NCBI GenBank assembly: GCA_038373885.1 | Contig: JAWZYV010011611.1 | Location: 1-64,000 of the forward strand | Direction: 5' to 3' | Length of the DNA: 64,000 nt | Source: Cheiracanthium punctorium | Taxonomy: Eukaryota > Arthropoda > Arachnida > Araneae > Cheiracanthiidae | Shown: in pieces, positions 44,481 through 54,960 of the stretch | Numbering within the stretch: position 1 is the stretch's first letter | How the letters are laid out: every line of letters starts with the position of its first letter | Position numbers and translations under genes: made by a program | Notes under the pieces: model-generated | What the model saw: the letters and a program-made list of their open reading frames with translations, nothing else | Databases searched by the model: none | What the model was told of the DNA's origin: nothing

Positions 44481-45549
44481 TTTTCAGCTCTGTTTTATTT
44501 ACGAGAGTAAAAAATGTTATTTACGTGTCAAAACTAGCTGTTGCAATTGACATTGACGTCATATTGAAGTCATAGTCATCAGGCATTGAAAAAATTGCGA
44601 TTCCAAATCGTTTACAATAGTTTATAAAGATTGCACAGTTTATTTATTTTTTCACAAGTAAAATGATTTTGTGAATGCTCTGCATGAAGCATTGATATAA
44701 AAGGGGCAGTTTACACAAAACGAAATCGTTCGAATCTGAAAAGCTTCAGCGTATTTCCAATGAAATTCGATTTCGGTTTATAATAAAAACACAGTACGAA
44801 GTTATTTTTTTAAGTGGGTGGAGATTAAATGTATTGAGGGTAGACATATTTTTGTCAAATGTTTTTTCTATCCCCCGTTGTAATTGCCTGGACAAGGGAC
44901 TTTATCGTCTAGTTAAATACTATACTGTCTGTAATATTTATAGTTATTCTACAGGAATATTCAAAATAATTCCAATACATCACGGTCTATTGCAGTTTAG
45001 AGACATTGTTTCAAGCACAACACAATAAGTACATAAACATTTTAAACAATTTACTCCTAATTTAAAAGATTACATTTAAAGTTCTTTCAGAGGGTTTAGC
45101 AAAATTACATTAAGATTTTTGACGACTAATTGACGACAATACATTGCGACACCCATGAAAAATTTCTGGCTATGCCCCTGCTGAGGTAGCTATACTGAAA
45201 TGGTCATATCCTCTAGATCACATGACTCTTCAAGTTCAAAGGGATGTGACATAAATGTCTGTACCGTAGCTTGTATATGTCATCAGCCACGCTTTGAAAT
45301 TTATCGTCATGCTCCTAAAATTAACCTTTTGGTAGTGTCCAACATTTGACTCTGAAATTCGTCTTTACAGCTCTCCAGTCGAATAAAGCTCAGTGGTTGT
45401 TGACAAACTTTAACAGTATGTAAAATAGACAATGAATGACATATTAAATTAAAATAGTTTTATATCAGAAAGTAAGTTTACAGTTCTTTTTTACAATCAT
45501 AGTTGCAATATAAGACAATATTGACAGCAAAAGGACAGTTCAGCTCCAT
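44481..45549. other. no gene; downstream flank of the elongase
   Basis: No repeat pair or coding frame recognised, apart from CATGAAAAATTTCTGGCTATGC at about 45154-45175, which resembles a GGGGCGTAGCCAG-type MITE end. Confidence 0.45.
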
Positions 45550-45555
45550 TTTATT
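45550..45555 (-). terminator. polyadenylation signal AATAAA of the elongase
   Basis: AATAAA on the minus strand, 33 bp after the stop codon at 45588-45590. Confidence 0.6.
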
Positions 45556-45587
45556 TTATAAAGGTTTAGTAAGAAGTAATACAATAC

Positions 45588-45749
45588 TTAGTTTTGCTTC
45601 TTCGCCCTATAGGATCTGAAGTAAAAGTTGAGAAACAAAGCAGTGATGATTAGCAAAGAACATAAAGTAACCTGGTCATAAATGCTGAACTTTCCGCAAC
45701 CGCTTAAATAGCTGTGAACTACGTAAATCAGCACCACGAAAAACTGAAT
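45588..45749 (-). CDS. fatty-acid elongase, last coding exon
   Basis: Minus-strand exon after a pyrimidine-rich acceptor (TTTTTCAATTTCAG). It reads IQFFVVLIYVVHSYL, then CGKFSIYDQVTL, two hydrophobic stretches, and ends YFRSYRAKKQN with TAA. ELO proteins end in exactly this way: a membrane helix beginning with the Q-hQF motif, a short loop, a final helix and a basic Lys-rich tail that often serves as the ER retrieval signal. It joins in frame with exon 50772-50908 across a 5-kb intron. The family catalyses the condensing step of very-long-chain fatty-acid elongation in the ER membrane. Confidence 0.85.
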   Translation of the reverse strand: MQFFVVLIYVVHSYLSGCGKFSIYDQVTLCSLLIITALFLNFYFRSYRAKKQN

Positions 45750-46460
45750 CTGAAATTGAAAAAGACAGTTTACACATCAAATTGTTCATATAAACTGCAT
45801 CACTGCCAACCTCTACGAAACAGGATCAACCAGTTTTTTTTTAAATAGCAATCTTTGAGTTCAAATAAAACGGACATATGCAAAAGCTCCTGGGACTTTT
45901 CTTATTGTCTAAAAAAAGTGGTTAGTTATGTTCTGTAAAGCTTGTCAAGTACGATGCAGGATGAATCAAAATATTGTGAAAGACAGATTAGCTACACGAC
46001 TGAGAATCGTGTAGCAAGGTAATGGCACAAATTAGGTCTTCCTACATTAATTGATCACAATTTTTTAAGATTGAAGTATTAGTATAATTCGCATTATAAA
46101 TATAAAAAAAATTCTTAGAAAGTAATGAACTGTGAACACTGTTAATTTTAAAGTGCATATACTATTCAAAGACGTGTTTCATTTTGAATGAGAGCATTTT
46201 CGGGAAAGCAACCCAGTATCCATGAATATTTCAGAACTATTTCTTAAACGAAAATTGACACGCCAATAAAGATAATCCTACCGGTATCCTATCTGGGTGT
46301 GTGATTTTGTCTTCATGGTGCATCCTACTCTTCTTCTGAGGATGTAAATAAATTTTTGAGACAGGCTAGTGCATTAATAAAAAAAAATCTGACCTTCTTT
46401 CAGATTTTATTTACGCACCAGAATGCTTTTGCTCTCTCTCTCATACACACACAAATCATC
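45750..46460 (-). other. elongase intron, first part
   Basis: No separate gene. AT-rich. Confidence 0.5.
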
Positions 46461-46491
46461 AAGATTTTATATGTCGGTTCCAATTATAAAG

Positions 46492-46653
46492 CAGAGCTGT
46501 CAAATCTCCGGGTTTTTCCGGGAGATTTCTCACCACAACTTTCGGAGGGTCCTATTTTCATTAAATATTTGGAATTATTTTAACTATAAATTTGTAAGAA
46601 AAAAATTAGTGGTGAGTAATCTCCCGATAAAAGCCTGAGACTTGGCAGCTCTG
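46492..46653. mobile_element. 162-bp MITE, CAGAGCTG type
   Basis: Left end CAGAGCTGTCAAATCTCC; right end inverted CAGAGCTGCCAAGTCTC. TTCTCACCAC and GTGGTGAG(A/T) also pair. Flanks ATAAAG/ATGAAG are a possible decayed duplication. A second copy is at 60756-60924. Confidence 0.8.
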
Positions 46654-46660
46654 ATGAAGG

Positions 46661-46790
46661 ATGCTTCACCATGGCACAGTGGTTATGTCCCTGGAAATTA
46701 TAGACGGGCAAAGTGTGAAGGTCCGGGGTTCGGGTCTCATCGTGCGTCCGTCGACCTAACTGAAACCACCGAGAAAACTCTTGCAAGACT
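46661..46790 (+). mobile_element. tRNA-like SINE head, second head at 46826
   Basis: A perfect pol III A box TGGCACAGTGG (46672-46682) and a near-consensus B box GGTTCGGGTCT (46727-46737) lie 44 bp apart. No tRNA cloverleaf can be formed around them, so this is a SINE head rather than a tRNA. The same A-box region recurs at 46826-46850 without a B box. Confidence 0.65.
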
Positions 46791-46850
46791 TTAAGATTTT
46801 ATTTGTCGGTTCAAAGAATGAAGTATGTCTCACCATGGCACAGTGGTTAT

Positions 46851-47826
46851 GTCATTTTAGAAGACCCCACGGAGAGTACCCCACCCTTGAAAAGCTATTC
46901 GATGCTATGTAGGAAGAAAAATAAAGTAGGGTAAAAAAACAACGTACCAACGAAAAAAACCACATAAAATGCAAGAATATAGATTGGAAACTAACAAAAA
47001 CCCTTCACAAGTACTTAAGAAACCACATTTGAAAAGTAATACGACGCGCTAATGTCCACAAAAAAACCTGCTTGATTTTAATAGCCTGGTGCTATAAGAA
47101 ATCTAGAAGCGTCTTGTAGTTTACGACCAATATATGTGCATCATTTTCATTATGTTATCTTCTAACCTTTTGTTCTTTTCATTAGCTTTCGGCACATGAG
47201 AGTGCGCAGTTAAAGAAAGAAAAAACAAGTCTTTGTCTTTTTCAAAATTTTTCCGCCAGCAACTGCTGCATTATGTATTAGTTATTATCTGAATTACCTT
47301 TTAGGACATACTGGTGTGTAACTAGTAAAAATTCGGTCTTTTTAGATAAGAATTACTACAAGTGTATCGTTTACATTTTTATAACTTCTAAATAAAAAAT
47401 TAACGTACATTTTGTACACACTCGTGTATAACAAGAAAAATGCAAAAATTACGACGTTTCAATTATGCACCCATTAATGAATCTTTTTCAGTATCTTCTA
47501 ATAAGTTATAAAAATTAGTAATTTTAAATCACCTAAACTAAATATATTACATGAAGTGCTATTACAAAAATATACTGAAAAGCATAATACGGTATTCTAA
47601 ATCTACTTATTCTAGAGCAGTTTATCATCTATTTTTACAAAAACAAAATATTTGTAATAGTTAAAAATTTCTAAAAAAAATCAGTTTTATAAATGGTTAT
47701 TTTAATTGCATTTTGTGGAAATAGAAAAAGATGGGGTATGATAGGAACAGTGTACATGGATTCAAACAATTATTCAAGTGGGAAAACAACCTTCACATAC
47801 TGATTTCTAGGATGTGAAGGCCTGAA
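46851..47826. other. elongase intron, no gene
   Basis: AT-rich; no recognised repeat. Confidence 0.45.
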
Positions 47827-47839
47827 TCATTCAACTTAA

Positions 47840-48071
47840 TTTTTTTTTTCAAAAAGCGGGCCTTAATAATGCCTTGGCGGCATTGTCCATTACTAAGGCT
47901 GGAGTTGTTGGTCATTTTATTATGGGGCACCTAGTAGGTGAACCAATGTTGCCCCCTGTGAAGGGACGGACACAATGACATCCACGCCCAGTCTGGGATT
48001 GTACCTCGACCGCCAGGAGTTGAACCCGAAACCGTAGTACGGTGCTTTATCCACCATACAAGCTGGTCGGT
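47840..48071 (-). mobile_element. tRNA-derived SINE, copy 2
   Basis: Minus-strand head GACCAGCTTGTATGGTGGAT, B box GGTTCAACTCC (48016-48026), body with CACCTACTAGGTGC, and an A-rich tail at 47840-47850. It is flanked by TCATTCAACTTAA (47827-47839) and TCATTCAATTTAA (48072-48084), a 13-bp duplication with one change. Same family as 30122-30332. Confidence 0.85.
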
Positions 48072-48084
48072 TCATTCAATTTAA

Positions 48085-48681
48085 ATGTAAATCTTGACAT
48101 TTGAAATGACAATTGAAATGTAAATTTTGTGATCAGTTATGATCAGTTCTGCAGCAAAAATTGCAGATTTGCAGAATTTTTCATGAAGCTGACATTGGAA
48201 ATTTGTTTATTACTGGAGCACTTTTTTACTGACTGTACAGTTCTTTTAAAACAAAGATATTAAGTTATAAAATTATCGTGATTTTAAATTAGGTTTGCCA
48301 TTCTGGAAATGATAAAGGAGTTTGTGAAGGAAGTTTGGAAATTTTTTTATACTTAATAACATAATAAATCTCGACAGTTTTACTGCTCAAGTTACCATTT
48401 CCATACATATTACTTAATGTTATTAATTGAGAGGGTTTTTCTACAGGATTTTAAAAAGATACATGAAAGGAGTCGAGGATCGCCATTATGGACCAATGGG
48501 GCCTGGTTCCACCTTGTAATTCAAAACTTTCTTCGTATTAGATAACATACATTTATTTTAATCATATCTTTTATTTCAAAGATTCACGAATTTTATACCA
48601 CTTGAAAATTATCTATTAAAAATTCTAAAAGAACGCTAGATACGTTTTTCCAGCATTTCAAGCATACGCAGGTGAGCTGAA
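48085..48681. other. elongase intron, no gene
   Basis: AT-rich; nothing recognised. Confidence 0.45.
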
Positions 48682-49128
48682 CCAACCACTGCCACCTAGA
48701 TACAGAAAGCCTGAGCGCTGAAGCTTGGACGCCATCATTAGGTCTTCGAATAATGACGTCACCACACTTTCATTCTCATAAAGTAAAACTATTTCAGATT
48801 TCTGGTGAATGCTACAACTATTAAAAAGTATCTTAGGTGAAAGATAAAAATTAAAATACGTTCGTGACACAAAACAATTCATTGTGATTTATTCCCTTAT
48901 TACATTATATATTTAGTTACAGATAAAAACTGCTCTTTTTTGTAATATTAATTTTTCTATGTCAATTCATTAAAATGTTATTATAAGAGTAAATTCACCA
49001 GAAATTTCGAATAGTTTTACTTTATGAAACTTAATCTGTGATGACGTCACCTTTAGCAGGCCAGTTGATGACGTAGAAGTTTGGTGACGTAGTAGCGGTT
49101 AGGCTTTCTATGTCTGGGAGGCAATGAA
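48682..49128. mobile_element. TGACGTCA-type MITE, copy a
   Basis: Left end CCACCTAGATACAGAAAGCC; right end, inverted, GCCTCCCAGACATAGAAAGC. TGACGTCA octamers lie at about 48754 and 49040, and AAACTATTT-AGATTTCTGGTG pairs with its inverse near 49000. The interior (AATTCATTGTGATTTATT) is AT-rich. No coding frame. Confidence 0.75.
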
Positions 49129-49545
49129 CCAACACCCTCTAGGTATAGAAAGCCTTTCAACTGAAACTTTGACGTCACCATTAGAGCTTCTTATATGACG
49201 TCATCACAGTTTTACTTTCACAAGATATATCTATTTTAAATTTGTGGTGAATTTTCTCACTCATAAAACTTTTTAATGATTTAAGATTTAAAAAAAATAA
49301 TTTTACGACAAATGACAATTTTTGGGCATCACTAATTGTATAATATGATATAGAAGTAGATCACAATGAATTATTTTGTTTCAGAAAGATATTTTAACTT
49401 TTTATCTTTAATTTATTTTTTAATATTTGTAGAACCCACCGGAAATTTGAAATAGTTTTACTTTTTGAAAATACAACTGTGATGTCTTCATTGAAGACCT
49501 AGTGATAATGTCAGATCTTTAGTTTGGCCTTGTACAACTAGAAGA
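49129..49545. mobile_element. TGACGTCA-type MITE, copy b, 3' end decayed
   Basis: Starts CCAACACCCTCTAGGTATAG head-to-tail with copy a. It has TGACGTCACC and ATGACGTCATCAC in the left arm. The right arm stops before the AGGCTTTCTATAT end. Confidence 0.7.
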
Positions 49546-50771
49546 AATTTTGATATAGACAAACATCACTTGTTGTTCACTGTATGATACTGGTGGGCTA
49601 GGGAGTTGATGTAGCTGACATCCAGTGACTAATTTTCTTGTTTGTTTATGTTTTCACCGCTTTTATGTATATCTTATGTTTTTGCTCCAATCTCATGCAT
49701 CTTTGATGTATGGCAACCTATGATGTAAAGTCATGTGCTTTTGCAATTAAAAAAAAACATTTAGAAGATGGTAGAATTCGCTGAAGCCGCAGTGATTGGC
49801 GAAATTAACTCGCTCAATAAGAAATCATTTTTCCTTTGCAAGGTCTTCCTTGCCATACAATCCATTGCATACTAATATATATTTTAGTAATTTATTTTCC
49901 TGATTTACTAACTCCTGGTTGTAGGTGTATTTTATTTTAATAAAACTGATTTTAAAGTAATGCAATGCTTTTAAAAGTTATGAATGAACAGCTGTAATTT
50001 ATTTAAATGAAGAAAAAGTAAGAATACCAGGAATTTAGATTTTTCGGTTTATTAACAACGTTCCTAAGAGTAATATAGTTAAATTATTAGATCGGCAAAG
50101 CTTATCTGATATCGTTGAGAATCATTTCCCGTTTCAAAATTTTTCAGGTCCCATTTCGGGGTGTGGCTGCAGCTCCCTCAGCCCCCTTCTGTAGGGCTGA
50201 GGGAGTACCCCTACACCCTAGGGCAACACAGTTACCTTAGTAAGCTTCAGATTTCCTTTTCTCTTCTTTTTATTGTTGTTGTTCCACAAGAAGCAAAACC
50301 AAGGCATCTCTTTTATAATTCAATTTAAAACTATTGCTTCATATTTTCAAACATACTGCTAGTAATAAAAGAAAAGTTTGAGAAACTTACTGCTACATCT
50401 TTTTTCCCTTAAAGCAATTTGCGTTTCAACGTAAAAAGAACGATCACATGTCATTATAATTTACCTCACAACCAGAAATAAGAGAGACATATTTTTGAAA
50501 ATTTTAACTGTAACTGTTCATTCACTTCATTATGGATTGTTTCTGTATGCAAAGTCTAATGTATAAAAATCTGCTTAATATATGAAGTCTGCACTTTCCA
50601 GTACGTATTGATTGAGCATTTAGCTTTCTGTAATAGCAATGTCATTTCTGGTGTGCTTCCTTATTTGAAAACTCGTACTTATCTATTGAAGCCAAAAGGT
50701 GAGGAAAACCCGATAAGAGTAATTCCCCAATGTTACCCTACTAGCTGAATCCAGAATTCAAAGATACTTAC
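49546..50771 (-). other. elongase intron with one strong hairpin
   Basis: CTCCCTCAGCCC (50173-50184) pairs perfectly with GGGCTGAGGGAG (50194-50205), and outer GGGTGT/ACACCC extends the stem. No coding frame otherwise. Confidence 0.6.
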
Positions 50772-50908
50772 TATTTGTAGCATAGTAAGGTATTTTTTCC
50801 ACCACAAATATTTTTGTACGGCGGGACCAAAGGCAGATAGAGCATAGTACAAGTATAAGATCACGTGAATTGAACTGTTCATCTCACCCAACAATAAGAT
50901 GTAGAATC
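50772..50908 (-). CDS. fatty-acid elongase, penultimate coding exon
   Basis: Minus-strand exon with acceptor TTTTCCTTCAG and donor GTAAGT. After two bases of a split codon it reads [20 protein letters not shown], then YALSAFGP and [14 protein letters not shown], 45 full codons. N-S-hHV-MY-YY-hhA-GP followed by [12 protein letters not shown] is the signature order of ELO/ELOVL elongases after the histidine box. It ends in phase 0 and splices in frame to 45749. No stop or missing splice base is seen. The exon with the HxxHH box should lie just upstream, and I did not find it. Confidence 0.9.
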
Positions 50909-51113
50909 CTGAAGGAAAATCAATTTGTTAATGAAAACATACGAGCACGTAAGGTACAGCATGTGTCTGGAATTACAGAAAGTATTAGTAAGGTAAATGC
51001 CATTGTAGTAGTCGCTTCCTCATTTACCATCTTAACTTTAGTGAAGTTTCGTTAATCTATATATATTTTATGGTTGTTCAAAATGATATTTAAAGTAATA
51101 ATAATCTAAATTA
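50909..51113 (-). other. elongase intron flank
   Basis: Includes the pyrimidine-rich acceptor; no gene. Confidence 0.5.
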
Positions 51114-52079
51114 TCCTAACTAATATTATAAATGCGAAAGTGAGTTTGTTTGTTTGTTTGTTTGTTTATGACGCTTTCACGGCTAAACCGCTGAATCGAT
51201 TAGGATGAATTTTGGTTTAGATATAGATGGGACCCTGGAGATCGTTATAGGCTACTTAGAATTTTAGATTTTTAATTACTTTTTAATTATTAATTAAAAA
51301 CCGTTTTTACGTTGCCATGCTTGGCGAGTTTCGCCCGTATCAAATGATTCATGTTTTGAGCTAACAAGAATGCTATTACTTCAATAAATAAGCGCGTGCA
51401 TCTAAAAAACATTAAATACCACGGAAATTAAGCCAGTTTTATGCCAAATCTATCTATCTGTAATAATAAAAATGAATGTTCTCCAGACAAATCTACAGAA
51501 AGCAGAGCATTGAAAATTTGAGCATGACTGAGCCCATAACTTCGGTAACGTGCGCCTGAGGCTCAAAATTTTGAAATTTTAACTACTTTTCAAACTATTA
51601 ATTAAAAGCAGTTTTATCGCCCGCACAAAATGATTTATGCTTTTGAAATAAAGCAGAAATTATGTTTGCAAAATCACATGCATTTGAAAAACATGGAAAT
51701 TATGTTGATTTTACGCCAAATTAAAAAGCATAAGTAAAGAAAAGTGTACTTACGTATTATCCCGGCGGTCCGCCAAGACAAGCGATTTTTTGCCGAAATA
51801 ATGTCGGGCAAATTAAATTATTAAAGGTTTAATACGATTGGCAACAGTTTGGCAACCCTTTTGACGAAAAAACAGTTTGGCGGGAATGACCGCTGAGATA
51901 ATACGTAAGTACCAAGAAAAGTCCTGATGTGTTTCTTAAAGTTCATAAATTTCCAAATCCTATAAATGTGTACGTTTGTGTTTTTGGATGTTTTTGACTG
52001 AATCACACAAAAATGGTTGAACGGATTTGAAAAAATTTGTAATGAAAATAGCTTTTGCCCTGGATTAACATACAGGCAG

Positions 52080-52825
52080 CCTTTCAAGCATATAGCATAA
52101 ATAATTCTTTTACTCTCAAGACACTCAAAATAATTCTAATGCATTGCGCTCTATGGAAATTTTGTAGATACTAAACCGATTCTAAAACGTTTTTCACTGA
52201 TTGAAAGTTACATTATTCCTGAGTATCATTGTCTGTTTGTTTTTGGATTAAGACCGATTGACTGCAGTAGGGCCCTAGGCCTATATGGGAAATTCCTCTG
52301 TAGGGGACTTTCTAGGAGATCCTAGCACGTATTTACGCGAGTTTTTTTAGAAAACCACGGAAAACTGGGAGCGGCTAGGTCGACAGGCGCGGCCGGGGTT
52401 TGAATCTTGCACCTCCCGCCTTGCAGTTTTGAGAGCAGAACTTCTCAGACACTGGTGGCATCCTAAGTGTTATAGGCTTCCTTTAATGCATATATCACAG
52501 ATAGTTCTTTTACAGGGATGCTAATAAGAATTACATTACGCTCTATGTGCATCTCTGTAAGTACTGAACCGATTCCTAAACTTTTTTTACTAATAGTAAG
52601 CTACTCTATTCTTGAGTATTATAGGCTAAAATTCATGCATGTAGCATAAATAGTTTCTTTACAGAAACAATCAAAATAATTCTAATACATTACGCTCTCT
52701 GGGTATCTCTGTAACTACAGAATCGATTCTCAAACTTTTTCACTAATAGAAAGCTGCTCTATTCCTGATTAACATAGACTAAAATTCATGCATATAGCAT
52801 AAATATTTCTTTTACAAAACAGTTC
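52080..52825 (+). repeat. minisatellite of about 150-bp units inside the Helitron
   Basis: Units begin near 52085, 52490, 52630 and 52790 with CATATAGCATAAATA-TTCTTTTAC. They continue with AAAATAATTCTAATACATTACGCTCT and an ACC(G)ATTCT-AAACTTTTT-ACTAATAGAAAGCT block. Confidence 0.75.
52245..52480 (+). mobile_element. possible SINE inserted in the minisatellite
   Basis: A GC-richer block interrupts one unit. It has a B-box-like GGTTTGAATCT (52397-52407) and palindromes CTAGGAGATCCTAG and GGGCCCTAGGCC. No clear target duplication or tail, so low confidence. Confidence 0.35.
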
Positions 52826-53077
52826 GCAAATACTGTCATAACTGTCTCTATTCGCCAAATGCCTGAAAAAAATCTAAATTTAGAAACTCTGCATATTCTC
52901 TTATTTTAAATGAAGTATACTACCATGCATTATACTTCATTTGAAACAAGTAAAAAGCAAATAATATTTAAATGCAGTTCCTTCTGTCGCAACAATATTT
53001 TTTATTCACACATGCTACATTTCTGTCGGGACCTAATTCTAAAGCCGACGCGGACGAAGTCGCGGGTAGCAGCTAGT

Positions 53078-53767
53078 ATCAAAATAATTGTCAGATAATT
53101 AAAAAAAATTAAAACTAAGATCACTTTTACGCATCAGAAAAGTGAAAAAGTTTGATTCAATAGTAGCAAAATTTTGATGTGTCTCTAGTGGGCATACCAA
53201 AAGTGGACAACCTAGATTTGTCAAACGGCTAAGGAAAATAGAACGACGTCGTTATATACAGTAATAATAAAGATAGATTAATTTCATAGACTCTAAAAAG
53301 TACACTAAAAATGGTAGATGAAATGTTTTATTGATACATACTAATTACAATACTTACATATTTTCCCTCTGACTTATTTTTCATTAGAGGCCTATATCAA
53401 TTCTCAGTCTTTCGTTTTAAGTTCTAGCTGGGGCATTATGTCTATTAAATCCTTACTTTTATGTTTAATAAATCGTTTTCAACTATTGCAAAGTTTCTTT
53501 AGCACTAGGGTGCTATTTCGCTCAGTCCGAGAATTTCGTCTACCCATTTTTGTCTACGTTATTTTGACTACGCGATCTTGACGAGAAGTTTTGAAGATAT
53601 GAAATGTCACGCTGAAGATAGTTTCAAATGTGTTTGCCAGATAATGTGGAGAGGGGGGGGGGGATGTTAATAAAATGTTGAAAGTCACAAAAGGTTTGCA
53701 ATTTTTGAAAATCGATAGCTAAGTTTGGTGCCAAAACGCGACAATTTATAATAAAGGGGTCGTATAG
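53078..53767 (-). other. elongase intron, no gene
   Basis: AT-rich, with a G9 run near 53655. No coding frame. Confidence 0.45.
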
Positions 53768-54960
53768 TTAGAAAATGCCTGGCAACTACTGTAAAATTAT
53801 TTTAGTAGGTGATTTTAATATAGATTTCAATTCCGAAGAAGTGTTTTATGGAACAGAGAAGACAATAACCAGGGGTTGCACTGTCGATCGCCAACGTCGC
53901 AAATTGCGATAATAAAAATAGTTTGGTGAAAGAAAATACGATTTGGCGAGAATATTGGCAATTGCATTTCTTAATGATGTCCGGCAAAATCTATGGCGAA
54001 TGGATTGGCGAAACTATTAAAAAAAGCCAGCGCGACCCCTGAATAACGGTATACTCATATATTATGATACACTTTCCAAATCGTATTTAAAGCTTAGTTT
54101 AGTTTGACTACACCTGGCGAAAATTGTTAAACAGCTTTGGAAGGCAATGCTAATATTGATTTCTATTCCGAAGAAGTGTTTTATGAAACAAGAAATGAAA
54201 ACACGGTTCATTCATGGATTATGACGCCCATTTCAAACAGTATTTAAAATGTATACCCGATATAGTTGGAATATGCCTATAGTTCGAATATGCCTGGCGA
54301 AGATTGTAAAAGCGTTTCAGTAGGCGATTTTAAGATAGATTTCTGTTACAAAATGTGTTTTATGGTACAAGAAAGAGTTGATTCCTATTTTAATGCCCCC
54401 ACTCTCGCCAACCTAAAAAATTCCCGCACTTTGGCGAGCTTTGCAGTCACGGGTGTCTAGAAGTTATGCACAAGTTTCAATGCTCCCAAAAGAACAAGAT
54501 GAAAACTAAAGTGAACAAATTAGCGACAAACGCAACAGTTAAGGAATTTGAAGACACTTAATTATTAAAACTACATTAATTGGCAACCCAAAATAAATAA
54601 AAATGCAACGGAAAGCTTTACTTCCATGTTGTTCCAAATCGCCATTTTAATTCTAAATTAAGATTGCCTCATAAATACAAATAATCGTCCTGGTAACTAC
54701 ATCTGTTTAATTATGCCACCTTGGCGACAGTCGGGAAGTTAAAGTAGGAATGAACGCAAAAAAGACAAACACGGCACACTCATGGATTATGATGCACATT
54801 CGAAGCAATATTTAAAACGGTGAAGTATAGTTGTGATATACTTGGCAAAGATTGTAAAATAGTTTTAGTAGACAATTTTATGATAGATTTCAATTCTAAG
54901 GATGGGTTTTGTGAAACAAGGAAGAAAAATACGGTACACTCATGAATAATGATACACTTT
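53768..54960 (+). repeat. tandem decayed copies of an endonuclease-like segment
   Basis: Four related units centred near 53800, 54150, 54320 and 54880. In the first, the DNA reads CKIILVGDFNIDFNSEEVFY. The second has the tail NIDFYSEEVFYET after a frameshift, the third has CKSVSVGDFKIDF, and the fourth has CKIVLVDNFMIDFN. GDFNIDF is the central motif of APE/EEP-type endonucleases found in LINEs and Helitron-like proteins. No unit shows the rest of the fold. Units share TGGCGAA-ATTGTAAAA and GAATAATGATACACTTTCCA. I infer a minisatellite that captured a piece of coding DNA. Confidence 0.6.

Larger units (their letters stand above)
46461..46812. repeat. direct duplication of about 330-bp period
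   Basis: AAGATTTTATATGTCGGTTC (46461-46480) recurs with one change at 46793-46812, and CACCATGGCACAGTGGTTAT follows each (46668 and 46831). The second copy lacks the MITE at 46492-46653 and so shows its empty site. Confidence 0.8.
51114..53077 (+). mobile_element. non-autonomous Helitron
   Basis: Starts A^TCCTAACTAATATTATAAATG with a (GTTT)n run. It ends GCGGGTAGCAGCTAGT after a GACGAAGTC hairpin (about 53049-53064). CTAGT plus an upstream hairpin is the Helitron 3' signature. The following base is A rather than the expected T, which may be mutation. It contains a minisatellite of about 150 bp and a possible SINE. No Rep/helicase frame. Confidence 0.75.

Noticed and set aside
46661..46760. 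A functional tRNA gene
   Set aside because: The A and B boxes are good but no acceptor stem or cloverleaf forms, and the head is duplicated as a SINE would be.
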